DNA of 64,000 nt from a virus. The notes beneath the pieces were generated by a model. The model had not been told where the DNA came from, ran no database searches, and saw nothing but the letters and a program-made list of their open reading frames with translations. Of this stretch, positions 8,792 through 16,912 are shown piece after piece (within the stretch, counting starts at the first letter, position 1; each line of letters begins with the position of its first letter). The DNA lies in IMG/VR virus record IMGVR_UViG_3300009011_000001, positions 62,001 to 126,000 of that record, one strand, 5' to 3'. A program made the position numbers and the translations under genes.

Positions 8792-8809
8792 GTAGCAGCG
8801 GCATAGAGC

Positions 8810-8851
8810 AGCAGGCGGAGCAATCCGCCTGCTAGCTCACTTTTTCTTTTT
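8810..8851 (+). terminator. Intrinsic terminator after shell-protein gene
   Basis: A perfect ten-pair stem AGCAGGCGGA / TCCGCCTGCT with GCAA loop (8810-8833) is followed by a T-rich tract (8841-8851) running into TATG. It separates the abundant shell-protein transcript from the RNAP gene. Confidence 0.85.
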
Positions 8852-8875
8852 ATGTTGCTAGGGGGTTAAGCGAGA

Positions 8876-10375
8876 GTGGAAATAATCACCTATGACATCC
8901 ATGAGCCAAGGCTTCGATACGAAAATCGCACGGGTATTTATCCGTCGATCGTAGACTTCGACGACCTCTATAAGACACTTGAAGTCAAGCCGATTCTGGC
9001 GAACGACATCGATCTGTCTACGGAACAAGGGCGAGATCTTTTCACCCGTCTGGTCTATAGCCGTCACGATGGCGATATGTTCAGTAACGTTCCGTCCTGC
9101 GCCTGCGGGTTTACGACTCGTGGTAGCCGTATCAACACACTCTGTAAAGAATGTGGACAACCGGTACTGCCGCTGACCGAAATGCCCATCCAGCCGATCA
9201 TTTGGATCCGATGTCCTGACAAACTGCCAGGCTTCATGAACCTCATGATCTATCGTCACCTGAAACTCGAGTTTACAAAATCGGGCTTTAGCGCATTGGA
9301 TTACATCATCGATCCAAGCTATCGGGCTCCCAAAGCCGACAGTGACGAAGAAGCCGTGGTTGTAAATATCCTCGGCAACAGCCGCAATCGAGGGCTGAAG
9401 TATTTCCATGACAATTTCGATGACGTCATGGACGCGCTCTGTGCAAGTCGGTTCTACATCAAGACCGCACAGTCGCTGATCGTCAAGAAGTATTTGGCGA
9501 AGTTCAGGCATCTGGTGTTCTGCAAATACCTGCCCTTCCCATCGAAGGTTGGGTTCATCATTGAGAACGTGGGCGAGCGTACGTTTGCCGACCCTCGGAT
9601 GGCACCAGCAATCAGTGCTCTGATCTCGTTGTCCAACGCAGCTTTCGGCAAGAACCTCCCGCTGAAAGATCTGGAGAAGCGTGTCGGTCGTTCGATTGGT
9701 AAGCTTACCCAGTACTACATGGACAATGAAAGCAAGAACCTGTTCGACAAGTCCGGTATCTTCCGGAAGCTTGTCTACGGCACTGACCCGCATTTCAACG
9801 CCCGGACTGTAATTACACCGCTCCATCAGCCGCACAACCATGACTCTATTGAAACCCCTTGGGGTGTCAGTATTCTCATGCTGAAGCTGCACATCGCAAA
9901 CAAGCTACTCAAAGAGGACTACACGCCGAACGAAATCTCGACCCTGATCTACGACAACATCACCCGAACTCAGCCTAAGCTCGAATCGATCATCGATGAG
10001 CTGATTGCAGAAACACCAGGCGGTAAAGGTATCCCCGTAGGCTGGACGCGTTTCCCGGTATTGCTCAGGGGTAGTACGAGCCGTAAGTACATCACGGCAG
10101 TTAAACGTAACCCGACGCAGTTGTCGACCTCTACCAGTCCTCTGACGGTTAACGCCAGTAACGCCGACTTTGACGGTGACTACATGACGATTCAGATGGC
10201 TCTTGATGCCGTGGGCGCAGCAATGTACGACCGCTTGGCCGACCACACTGGCATCATGGATCTTAAGCATCCGTTTAAGATGAGTAACCATGCTGCGATT
10301 CCAGCACCAACGCTGACAACAATCAACGCACGGCTTGAGGAGGGTATTGCAATCTCTCGACCCGTGGAGGTATAA
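8876..10375 (+). CDS. RNA polymerase beta-prime-like subunit, N-terminal half
   Basis: The signature NADFDGD, which binds the catalytic magnesium in all multisubunit RNA polymerases, lies at about residues 430-436 of 499. Near the N-terminus is a zinc-finger pattern CxCG...CxxCG (about residues 75-92) like the bacterial beta-prime zinc finger. The protein stops after the active-site motif; bridge helix and trigger-loop regions are encoded elsewhere. This fits the non-virion RNAP of phiKZ-like phages (gp55 position), which transcribes later phage genes. The start is GTG 8876, the first start after an in-frame stop at 8867, with a weak AGGGGG upstream. It overlaps regulation of the next gene, whose GGAGG lies in its last codons. 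Confidence 0.9.
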   Translation: MEIITYDIHEPRLRYENRTGIYPSIVDFDDLYKTLEVKPILANDIDLSTEQGRDLFTRLVYSRHDGDMFSNVPSCACGFTTRGSRINTLCKECGQPVLPLTEMPIQPIIWIRCPDKLPGFMNLMIYRHLKLEFTKSGFSALDYIIDPSYRAPKADSDEEAVVVNILGNSRNRGLKYFHDNFDDVMDALCASRFYIKTAQSLIVKKYLAKFRHLVFCKYLPFPSKVGFIIENVGERTFADPRMAPAISALISLSNAAFGKNLPLKDLEKRVGRSIGKLTQYYMDNESKNLFDKSGIFRKLVYGTDPHFNARTVITPLHQPHNHDSIETPWGVSILMLKLHIANKLLKEDYTPNEISTLIYDNITRTQPKLESIIDELIAETPGGKGIPVGWTRFPVLLRGSTSRKYITAVKRNPTQLSTSTSPLTVNASNADFDGDYMTIQMALDAVGAAMYDRLADHTGIMDLKHPFKMSNHAAIPAPTLTTINARLEEGIAISRPVEV

Positions 10376-10996
10376 ATGGCCCGCTTAGTAGACTGTGACG
10401 AAGATGTCATGCACGCCCGAACGCATGGCATTATGAGTACGTCGGACCTGAGCTTCTTCAGAGATCGTGCTGAACGATCGATGCGGGAGATCGGGCACTT
10501 CAGATCAGCCTATGCGCAAGAATCCTTCGATGCGATCGCATCGTTTGACCTTGCAGGCTTGCGTGATCGTGTAGAAGCCACCAACACTCGTTATGAGCAT
10601 CGGTGGTATCGCAACGTCGTCCAAGAACTGGATGACCTTATCGCTATCCGCAATGCTTCAGCAATCAACCGCCGGTACATCATGTCGGATCCTCGGATTC
10701 GTCGCCTGCATCAATTGGGGCGTACTGACGGTTATGGCGATCTGTATAACGACGAAGATCCTTGGGCAACCGCTCTGGAACATCAAGCTAACCGTGAGAT
10801 CATCACGGGAGGCTACGTTGAGGAAATCGAAGAAAAAGATACCTGGCGCATGTGCATGGGAACCACTGATGAAAATGGTGACCAGATCGCAAGCTTCCGC
10901 CAGCGTGAAATCGTGCGCGAGAACCGCCGCAAGGTTCACGGCCTCCTCGATCTGGGCGGACTTGATCCACTCAGCCCTCTTGGCAAGACGCTGTAA
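10376..10996 (+). CDS. Hypothetical protein, 206 aa, coupled to RNAP subunit
   Basis: The ATG follows the RNAP stop directly, with GGAGG five bases upstream inside the previous coding end. The protein is highly charged (Arg, Asp, Glu) and predicted helical, with no cysteine motif or transmembrane segment. Tight coupling with the beta-prime subunit suggests co-expression and possibly a transcription-related role, but I cannot name a family. It is followed by two successive hairpins. Confidence 0.8.
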   Translation: MARLVDCDEDVMHARTHGIMSTSDLSFFRDRAERSMREIGHFRSAYAQESFDAIASFDLAGLRDRVEATNTRYEHRWYRNVVQELDDLIAIRNASAINRRYIMSDPRIRRLHQLGRTDGYGDLYNDEDPWATALEHQANREIITGGYVEEIEEKDTWRMCMGTTDENGDQIASFRQREIVRENRRKVHGLLDLGGLDPLSPLGKTL

Positions 10997-11053
10997 TTCT
11001 CTAGCCCTAGAGAACCACCATTAAACATAGGGCCGGCCTTCGGGTCGGCTTTA
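10997..11053 (+). terminator. Two consecutive hairpins
   Basis: The first hairpin is TTCTCTA / TAGAGAA with GCCC loop (10997-11014). The second is a GC-rich stem closed by a TTCG loop (about 11030-11053), preceded by CATA and followed by TTTATGCCC. No long T-run follows, so termination may be partial. Confidence 0.65.
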
Positions 11054-11080
11054 TGCCCTTCAATCCCTGGAACCCCGTAA

Positions 11081-11290
11081 ATGCCACAATACCAAGGCGG
11101 TCAAGAAGTTTTCGCAGCAGTCGACATTTACCTGACAGAACGAGATGGAACTCAAACCAACCACGTCCTCGCCCGCCAAGGTGAGCGGATGGTGGTGCGT
11201 TGCGCAAGTCCGCTCGAAGTATCTTCCTATTCTAATCCGCTGCTCGCATTCGACGTAGCGCCAAACCAAATTACCGACCGGGAGTTTTAA
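11081..11290 (+). CDS. Hypothetical protein, 69 aa
   Basis: A short gene starting 25 bases after the TATG that closes the preceding hairpin, with a weak GGA-type ribosome site. The stop abuts the next ATG. The sequence suggests a small beta-rich domain; no motif recognised. It heads a small cistron of three genes ending at the terminator near 12130. Confidence 0.65.
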   Translation: MPQYQGGQEVFAAVDIYLTERDGTQTNHVLARQGERMVVRCASPLEVSSYSNPLLAFDVAPNQITDREF

Positions 11291-11881
11291 ATGGATCGTG
11301 CACAAATCGAATCACTGGCTAAGCTTTCAGGTTTCAGCGATCTCGGCAAATGCGAGTTCGAACAGATTCGTAACGGGTATTGGCCATCGCATCCGGATTA
11401 CGATCAGATGCGAGAACTCCACCCTTGGTGGCGCATCACTACGGAGTTCGGCACTGTTGTAGTTGGTCGCCGTAAAAAGGTTTTTGAAATCAACTGGAAT
11501 GAAACCAGTCGGCGCGGTATCGTTACTGACGATGACGTTACCAAAGATAACACCATGGTGCACGCGTGGAGTATCGGCGATGCCGTTAACTACATGCGAA
11601 AAATCCTCACCCTTCCAATTGTTGACGTCACCCTTCCAGATTTCAAAGAATACGATTGCACCAAGTTTGAAGACATCAACATGATCATCCGTCGTTTCAG
11701 CGACACCACGACGATTGAGTTCAGGCTGATGATCGCCTTGTTGGACACCTACCATAACCAGCCATCTCCGCCACCGATCAGCTTGTCCATCGCCAGCAAG
11801 AATGGCGTGAAGGTGAAAGATCGGTTTGTTCTCCATGTTGGCGATCTTCGCATCGAATGGATGACCAAACGAAATGTCTAA
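11291..11881 (+). CDS. Hypothetical protein, 196 aa
   Basis: Starts immediately after the previous stop with GGAG six bases upstream. A mixed alpha/beta soluble protein with several Trp residues in the first half (HPWWRI) and no recognised catalytic motif or membrane segment. Its last codons overlap the next ATG. Unknown function. Confidence 0.8.
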   Translation: MDRAQIESLAKLSGFSDLGKCEFEQIRNGYWPSHPDYDQMRELHPWWRITTEFGTVVVGRRKKVFEINWNETSRRGIVTDDDVTKDNTMVHAWSIGDAVNYMRKILTLPIVDVTLPDFKEYDCTKFEDINMIIRRFSDTTTIEFRLMIALLDTYHNQPSPPPISLSIASKNGVKVKDRFVLHVGDLRIEWMTKRNV

Positions 11882-12077
11882 GCCCTATGTAGCAATTACC
11901 GCGAAAGAAGGCGTTGGGACAGAAAAGCTCTCCGTTGACGACTGGGTCGTTGAAGTCAAATATGCTAAACCGGGGATGCAAGGATCCCAGCACTTTATTC
12001 CAAAAGCACGAACGCCGTCCCCCGATAGCGTTGTCTACCAGATCGATACAGAAGCATTAAAGCTCAAGTCCGCCTGA
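11874..12077 (+). CDS. Hypothetical protein, 67 aa
   Basis: ATG 11874 overlaps the end of the preceding gene by eight bases. A small basic/neutral protein with probable beta strands. No motif seen. It ends about 20 bases before a strong terminator. Confidence 0.65.
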   Translation: MSKPYVAITAKEGVGTEKLSVDDWVVEVKYAKPGMQGSQHFIPKARTPSPDSVVYQIDTEALKLKSA

Positions 12078-12095
12078 TAAGCCAGTCGTGTAATC

Positions 12096-12138
12096 GCAGG
12101 AGCCTTCGGGCTCCTGCTACCCGCCTTCTTTTTTTTTT
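12096..12138 (+). terminator. Intrinsic terminator with TTCG loop
   Basis: A nine-pair perfect stem GCAGGAGCC / GGCTCCTGC with a stable TTCG tetraloop (12096-12117), followed by a long T tract (about 12127-12138). A textbook rho-independent terminator. Confidence 0.95.
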
Positions 12139-12177
12139 GCCTATTAGATGTCTTCTACCACCTCTTGAGAAACGATC

Positions 12178-12603
12178 ATGGCTAAGAAAGTCGCTACCTT
12201 GGGAATGGAAGGATTCCTTGAGGACATCAACCTCAAAATCGACTACCTCATGTGCTGCTACTTTTACACCAAGTTCAAGCAGACCACTCTGTACAGAGGC
12301 AGGCTCGTTTCTTTGTCTAAGACCCTGCAGATGAATGGCCATGATGCGATCGATGCCAAGAACGCCATACAGGCCGACTTGCAAGGATTTCTCGAGAAGT
12401 TCTTCACGACCACACAAGTTGAAGTGCTGAACCTGACCAAAGATAGTGACCCGGGTATTAACTTACAGATCGATGCAATAGTAAGTGAGCAAGGGTCCGT
12501 CGAAGGTAACTCCGTTAGCGTCGGCTACTCAGTCTTCAGCAAAAACTCAATGCTCAAGCAGCTCGTGAACAGATCAAATGGCACGACCATTTACAGTGCC
12601 TAA
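12178..12603 (+). CDS. Hypothetical protein, 141 aa
   Basis: Follows the terminator by about 40 bases; only a weak GAGAAA site precedes ATG 12178. The N-terminal half is helical with a double Cys (LMCCYFY), the C-terminal half beta-rich with Ser/Val repeats. No family recognised. It precedes an apparently abundant protein gene by 23 bases. Confidence 0.75.
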   Translation: MAKKVATLGMEGFLEDINLKIDYLMCCYFYTKFKQTTLYRGRLVSLSKTLQMNGHDAIDAKNAIQADLQGFLEKFFTTTQVEVLNLTKDSDPGINLQIDAIVSEQGSVEGNSVSVGYSVFSKNSMLKQLVNRSNGTTIYSA

Positions 12604-12626
12604 CTCCCATGTCGAAGGAATAATCG

Positions 12627-13253
12627 ATGTCGACCGCAGACCAAGCTACTCCCGCACCGTTCGTAATGCCGACTACTCGCGAAGGCTTCAAAGCCCTGTT
12701 CGCCGAATTGTTCAGCGAAACCATGTCCAACCCGGCTAACGCCAACCTGCTGGCCAAGACCCTGTTCGCCGCTACCCACAACGCACTGCTCGGCGCCATC
12801 GACAAAGACTTCCGTCAGGACAACAAGCCGGTCATCGTGAAGCAGGAATACCCGGACTCGTGGCGCTGCACCGTCGTCGGTGGTCAGGGCGGCACTCTGA
12901 CTGTGACCGTTGAAGAAAAGAACGCCGCCGGCGAGTGGGCCAAGGCCGACATCTCCGAAGCTCTGGAAGCCAAGACCGCCGGCCTGGTGCTGTCGCAAAC
13001 CGCAGCTCCTGGCGACATCTTCTACCTGACCACTTCCGCCAAAATCGAAGCGGCCCGCGACAGCTTCGTTGACCAGTATCTGGCCGATGCAGAGAAAGAA
13101 CGCGACCAGCGCGGTTCCGATGCCATGCGCCAAGCCGTAGGTGCTGACCTTACCGGCGGTGAAGCAGCCCCGGTTGAAACTCGCGAAGTTCCTCGCGACG
13201 ACCTGTCGCAGAACGGCGTAGTCGTGACCCAAACGGTCGCCAAGACCGAATAA
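12627..13253 (+). CDS. Hypothetical abundant protein, 208 aa
   Basis: Codon choice is strongly biased to C/G third positions, like the shell protein, which suggests high expression. AAGGA lies seven bases before ATG 12627. The protein has an alpha-helical N-terminal half (TREGFKALFAELFSETM), a beta-rich centre, and a charged disordered C-terminus rich in Glu, Arg and Val. It could be an abundant early DNA- or nucleus-associated protein; I cannot identify a family. It is followed by a strong hairpin. Confidence 0.8.
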   Translation: MSTADQATPAPFVMPTTREGFKALFAELFSETMSNPANANLLAKTLFAATHNALLGAIDKDFRQDNKPVIVKQEYPDSWRCTVVGGQGGTLTVTVEEKNAAGEWAKADISEALEAKTAGLVLSQTAAPGDIFYLTTSAKIEAARDSFVDQYLADAEKERDQRGSDAMRQAVGADLTGGEAAPVETREVPRDDLSQNGVVVTQTVAKTE

Positions 13254-13266
13254 GTCCACACGGCAT

Positions 13267-13292
13267 ACGGAGCAGGCTCGCGCCTGCTCCGT
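13267..13292 (+). terminator. Hairpin terminator
   Basis: An eleven-pair perfect stem ACGGAGCAGGC / GCCTGCTCCGT with TCGC loop, preceded by GGCATA and followed by a T-rich TTTCCTTTATTT tract. Confidence 0.85.
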
Positions 13293-13320
13293 TTCCTTTA
13301 TTTCACTTGAGGTTCAGAAC

Positions 13321-13944
13321 ATGACTGATGACCGCGATTTGAGTCACCTCAGCGCTGCCACCCGCGCTGGCTTGGCTGACTGGGATGATGCTGCTAACAG
13401 CATCCTGGAAATGTCCAAGGCGATGATTCGCCGTGTACCGGAAGCCTACTTCGTTCACAAGCTTCTGCCGATCATCCGTAACTGGGTACAGGGTCTGCCT
13501 GCGGAAGTAGGTCAGTGGATGAACGTGGCTGACGGCATGGAGAACGAGATCATCGTTGTCGATGAAAAGAACGTCGAACTCTTCATCTGCCCACCTCCTT
13601 TCATCGGTATTCCGCCACGCGCGCATTTCAGCGCCAAGAACCGTGATTCGGCTCACGCCATTGTTCACGCTCAAGGCCTGATGTACGACGCCGGTGAGAT
13701 CCGTAAAGCTAACGCCATTGACGAATCCCTCTTCGAAATGGTGGTCGATAAACCTGACGTCGCCATCAAAACGGCCGCGTTGGACAAGATGATCGCTATC
13801 TGGCAACGTTATGAATTACCGTTGCAGGAACTACTAGGGGCGCACACTGACGAGATCATGGCAGCTCGCGGCGCACCCAGCAATGTAGCAGCGAAAGATC
13901 AGGCGCCAACCAATGACGACCAAAACGAAACCATTAGCTACTGA
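13321..13944 (+). CDS. Hypothetical protein, 207 aa
   Basis: GAGGTT upstream supports ATG 13321. A largely helical protein with a central Pro-rich loop (ICPPPFIGIPPRAHF) and an acidic, polar C-terminus. It overlaps the start of the SbcD-like nuclease gene by 32 bases, so the two are co-translated. No family recognised; a replication/repair link is suggested only by position. Confidence 0.8.
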   Translation: MTDDRDLSHLSAATRAGLADWDDAANSILEMSKAMIRRVPEAYFVHKLLPIIRNWVQGLPAEVGQWMNVADGMENEIIVVDEKNVELFICPPPFIGIPPRAHFSAKNRDSAHAIVHAQGLMYDAGEIRKANAIDESLFEMVVDKPDVAIKTAALDKMIAIWQRYELPLQELLGAHTDEIMAARGAPSNVAAKDQAPTNDDQNETISY

Positions 13945-15034
13945 CGCCGTCAGGATTGCCTGGATAAGCGATGTGCATCTCGCGCATCGCCGCGTCAAGA
14001 TCAAGAAGCAGCTCGATTATCTGCGCCGTCGCTTTAATAGAAAGACGATGCACAAATATCGAGCCATCGTTTGTTCAGGCGATTTGTTCGATAAGCGCAT
14101 CCCTCACGACAGCGAAGAAGCTATTCAGATCTCCATCTGGATGACTGAGCTGTGTGAGCTGGCAAAAGAGTTCAATGTCTCTCTTGTCTTCCTTCTGGGC
14201 ACCCCTAGTCACGATCAGGGCCAGCCTCGTTGGATCGTTATCATCAACGAAGAGATTGCGAAGATCGGTGCGGACGTTCGGTATTACGACAAAGTCACTG
14301 TCGACAAGTTGTACCCGGATGGCCCAAATGCGTTGTTCATTCCGGATGAGGTCAATCATTCGTCTGACCTGACGTATAAGGAAGCAGTAGAAGCAATCAA
14401 GATGGCCGGTCTTGATAAAGTGGAGATTGCCGTCATGCACGGTATGTTCCACTATCAGGAACCGATTCGCACGGTGGTGAGTCATAGCGAAGAAAAGTAC
14501 CATGAGATCGTTAAGCACCTGATCATCATTGGCCACCACCACACGCACACCAAGTTTGGGATCATTCGTGTACCGGGCTCTATGGAGCGCCTGAGACACA
14601 ATGAAGAGGAAGATAAGGGTCACTTTGAAACTGTCTACTCTCCGACCGAAGGTGTGTTAGAAGAAGAGTTTATTGTCAACACAGACGCCGAGATCTTTGC
14701 CACTATCAATATAGAAGGCTGGCCTCTGGATCAAGTCTATGCGCATCTTAACAGCCTTAGTCACTATCCGGATGGTAGCAGGCTACGTTTAGCGATGAGT
14801 CGTCATGATGAGGCTTATACGGCGTTGCCTGGCATTAAGAACCGGTTCCCACACTTCAGCATCGAATCCAAAAACATCGAAGTGGAGAAGCAGATAAAAG
14901 AGACGGCGGATTTAATCGACCGTCCAGTCATGACCTCCATCAGACCCGACACCCTAAAGTCTCTTGTCATGCCAAGGATCACCGGCGATGCTGAGGTTCT
15001 GAAGGTTGTCGAAGCCATTTTGGATGAAGAATAA
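13913..15034 (+). CDS. SbcD/Mre11-like metallophosphoesterase nuclease
   Basis: A 373-residue calcineurin-type phosphoesterase. Metal-binding motifs appear in order: SDVHLAHR (about 19-26), CSGDLFDK (about 52-59), GTPSHDQ in the GNHD position (about 93-99), MHGMFHY (about 178) and GHHHTHTKF (about 206). This is the SbcD/Mre11/T4 gp47 pattern, which trims DNA ends with a two-metal active site, usually with an SbcC/Rad50 ATPase partner; no partner gene is visible in the window. The start at 13913 overlaps the previous gene and lacks a clear ribosome site, consistent with coupled translation. Probable role: recombination, repair or genome end processing during replication. Confidence 0.88.
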   Translation: MTTKTKPLATDAVRIAWISDVHLAHRRVKIKKQLDYLRRRFNRKTMHKYRAIVCSGDLFDKRIPHDSEEAIQISIWMTELCELAKEFNVSLVFLLGTPSHDQGQPRWIVIINEEIAKIGADVRYYDKVTVDKLYPDGPNALFIPDEVNHSSDLTYKEAVEAIKMAGLDKVEIAVMHGMFHYQEPIRTVVSHSEEKYHEIVKHLIIIGHHHTHTKFGIIRVPGSMERLRHNEEEDKGHFETVYSPTEGVLEEEFIVNTDAEIFATINIEGWPLDQVYAHLNSLSHYPDGSRLRLAMSRHDEAYTALPGIKNRFPHFSIESKNIEVEKQIKETADLIDRPVMTSIRPDTLKSLVMPRITGDAEVLKVVEAILDEE

Positions 15035-15048
15035 CCAAGGAGCACAAG

Positions 15049-15909
15049 ATGTCTGCTGCTCAAGACAGATCACGAGAAGTTATATCGCTCCGCGCAGTAG
15101 GACAGTTCCCACTGTCCATTGCAACGAGCCTAGCGTTTGAATCGGCTGTGGGGATCCTTCCTGAGGCCCCAGCGCCTGAGCCAGAGATCCAAAAGCGTGA
15201 TCTGATTATGGTCAATGTCAGGACGTTGATCCGTAACCTCTTGGGCTCCATTGCGAAAGAAGACAAGCCCCACCTGGAGAACTATACGCTGGCCGAAGCA
15301 ATCGTCAGCGAAATGAAGGTAATGGAGCAACTGGCAGTAGAACACTCGAATGGACAGTGCAGCGTTGAGTTCTATTCCTGCACCTACAGCGATGTTCAGC
15401 TGAAGTTCTCCAGGGCTTTGATTAAAGTGCCTACAACGCCGCTACAGGTGGCTTACATGGGTATTGAAAAGGATATCATCAAGTACCTCAAGGAAGATTT
15501 CAAAACGGCACCACCGATCGAAGACTACACCCGAGAATTTAAAGATCGTCAGAGCGATGCTTTGATTATTACGCACTTTGCAATTGATCTGTTGCAGCGT
15601 TATCGGTTCAACTCTTTGTCTCTGCTGGAATCCCACACCGGGGCTATCAAACCTCCATTGCTGTGGAATACCAAGCTGCATGATGGCCGTGAGTTCGAGA
15701 TTCTGCCATTTGACAGAATGACGCTGCAGATGTTTGGCGACGGTGTGATCTTCGCACCTATGCCGATCAAGATTCGTCAACGACTGTATTCGATCGCTGT
15801 GAAACAACAATGGACTCCGGCTTCTACAAAGGACTGGATCATTAAAGGCGTCGAGGCACATCGTGACCCAGCACTTGAGGTATTGGTCAAGGATCTCTAC
15901 CGTAAGTAG
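15049..15909 (+). CDS. Hypothetical protein, 286 aa
   Basis: AAGGAG six bases upstream supports ATG 15049, 14 bases after the nuclease stop. An N-terminal Ala/Pro/Glu-rich linker (about 38-50) precedes a helical body. No catalytic motif recognised. Its place between the nuclease and the SSB-like gene suggests involvement in DNA metabolism, but that is inference. A tandem CCGTAAGTAG repeat spans its stop codon. Confidence 0.8.
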   Translation: MSAAQDRSREVISLRAVGQFPLSIATSLAFESAVGILPEAPAPEPEIQKRDLIMVNVRTLIRNLLGSIAKEDKPHLENYTLAEAIVSEMKVMEQLAVEHSNGQCSVEFYSCTYSDVQLKFSRALIKVPTTPLQVAYMGIEKDIIKYLKEDFKTAPPIEDYTREFKDRQSDALIITHFAIDLLQRYRFNSLSLLESHTGAIKPPLLWNTKLHDGREFEILPFDRMTLQMFGDGVIFAPMPIKIRQRLYSIAVKQQWTPASTKDWIIKGVEAHRDPALEVLVKDLYRK

Positions 15910-15968
15910 CCGTAAGTAGTTACATCAAGCGTATATTTATTGAATAACTCAACCGCAGGTGGCATCAA

Positions 15969-16754
15969 ATGTCGGACCAAAAACAAGGCTGGACTCCCAC
16001 GGTAATGGATGAGCGAAAGCTCAAACTCCACGGCGAACATGCTCTGGTGGAGGGCGGGTTCAAACCTGAGTTCGCCATCAAGTGGATTCAGAAAACCAAC
16101 GCCTTCTCCATCAAGGTCAACACCGGCACCAAGACCGAGAAAGGTTATCCGATCGTTATCGAGACCGCCATCGACTGCCTGTCGTTGATGGAACTGATGG
16201 AACTGATCGACACCATCTCCAAAGCGCCGGGCGCCGTGTCCTTCGAAATGGACAACTGGGGCCAGCCGTTCATCTACAGCAAGGAGCAGGGCAAGTCCAT
16301 CCGCAGTCCGGACATCCTGAACGTTTCTCGCTTCCAGATCGCCAAGCGCGAAGACGGCTCCATGGTTCTGTCCGTGGCCGCCAAGGGCAAGAAAGAACTC
16401 GAGTTCGAATTCAAGGGCAGCGACTTCCACCGTATCCAGAAACAGGGCGAAGCGAACAAGGCCATGGCCTCGCGTATCGCAGCTCAGACCTGGGCCGGCT
16501 TCTGGAAGAAGTTTGCTTTCGAGAAGTACACCAAGGACTGGGCAGAAACCGAGTACGACAAGAACAAGCGTATCGAGCGCATGAACAAAGCCAACAACAA
16601 TGGCGGCGGTCAGCGTAACTACAACAGCAATAGCGGTGGTGGCAGCAATAACAACTACCAGCAGCGTCCTCAGCAACAAGCTCCTCAGCAAAGTGCTCCT
16701 GCACCGGCGTCGCAGCCATTCGAAGACAGCTTCGATGACGACGTTCCGTTCTAA
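15969..16754 (+). CDS. Single-stranded DNA-binding protein-like
   Basis: The 261-residue protein has a globular N-terminal two thirds (about 1-185), a low-complexity linker of Asn, Gly, Gln and Pro (about 195-245), and the acidic tip FDDDVPF. That tip is nearly identical to the DDDIPF tail by which bacterial SSBs recruit replication and repair proteins. The globular part shows no OB-fold motif I can name by eye, so it may be a divergent SSB or a T4 gp32 analogue. AGGTGG lies six bases before the ATG. Codons are biased like a highly expressed gene, as expected for an SSB. It is followed by a strong hairpin and sits among DNA-metabolism genes. Confidence 0.78.
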   Translation: MSDQKQGWTPTVMDERKLKLHGEHALVEGGFKPEFAIKWIQKTNAFSIKVNTGTKTEKGYPIVIETAIDCLSLMELMELIDTISKAPGAVSFEMDNWGQPFIYSKEQGKSIRSPDILNVSRFQIAKREDGSMVLSVAAKGKKELEFEFKGSDFHRIQKQGEANKAMASRIAAQTWAGFWKKFAFEKYTKDWAETEYDKNKRIERMNKANNNGGGQRNYNSNSGGGSNNNYQQRPQQQAPQQSAPAPASQPFEDSFDDDVPF

Positions 16755-16788
16755 AGCCCTGCCTTTCTAGGCAAGCAACATACAGAAA

Positions 16789-16826
16789 CCCTCAATCGCA
16801 AAACGCTGCGATTGAGGGACTTTATG
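16789..16826 (+). terminator. Long hairpin terminator
   Basis: A perfect twelve-pair stem CCCTCAATCGCA / TGCGATTGAGGG (16789-16818) is flanked by CATACAGAAA and ACTTTATGCCG. A small GCCT-TTCT-AGGC hairpin precedes it at 16761-16772. Confidence 0.8.
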
Positions 16827-16869
16827 CCGCGAAGGTATGTTCTCACTGGATCATACTTCTTTATGATCC

Positions 16870-16879
16870 TACATTACTA
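16870..16879 (+). promoter_or_regulatory. Candidate phage promoter (TACATTACTA)
   Basis: Exact ten-base repeat of the box at 6604-6613, placed 33 bases before the next gene start and after the SSB terminator, so it would drive the transcription unit of three large genes that follows. Confidence 0.6.
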
Positions 16880-16912
16880 GGGTGTAGCAGTCCACCGCCA
16901 CTGGAGTGAATA

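Noticed and set aside
15899-15920. Tandem CCGTAAGTAG repeat at the end of the 286-aa gene
   Set aside because: Only two copies, spanning a stop codon. There is no spacer structure that would suggest CRISPR, and it is too short for a replication iteron array.
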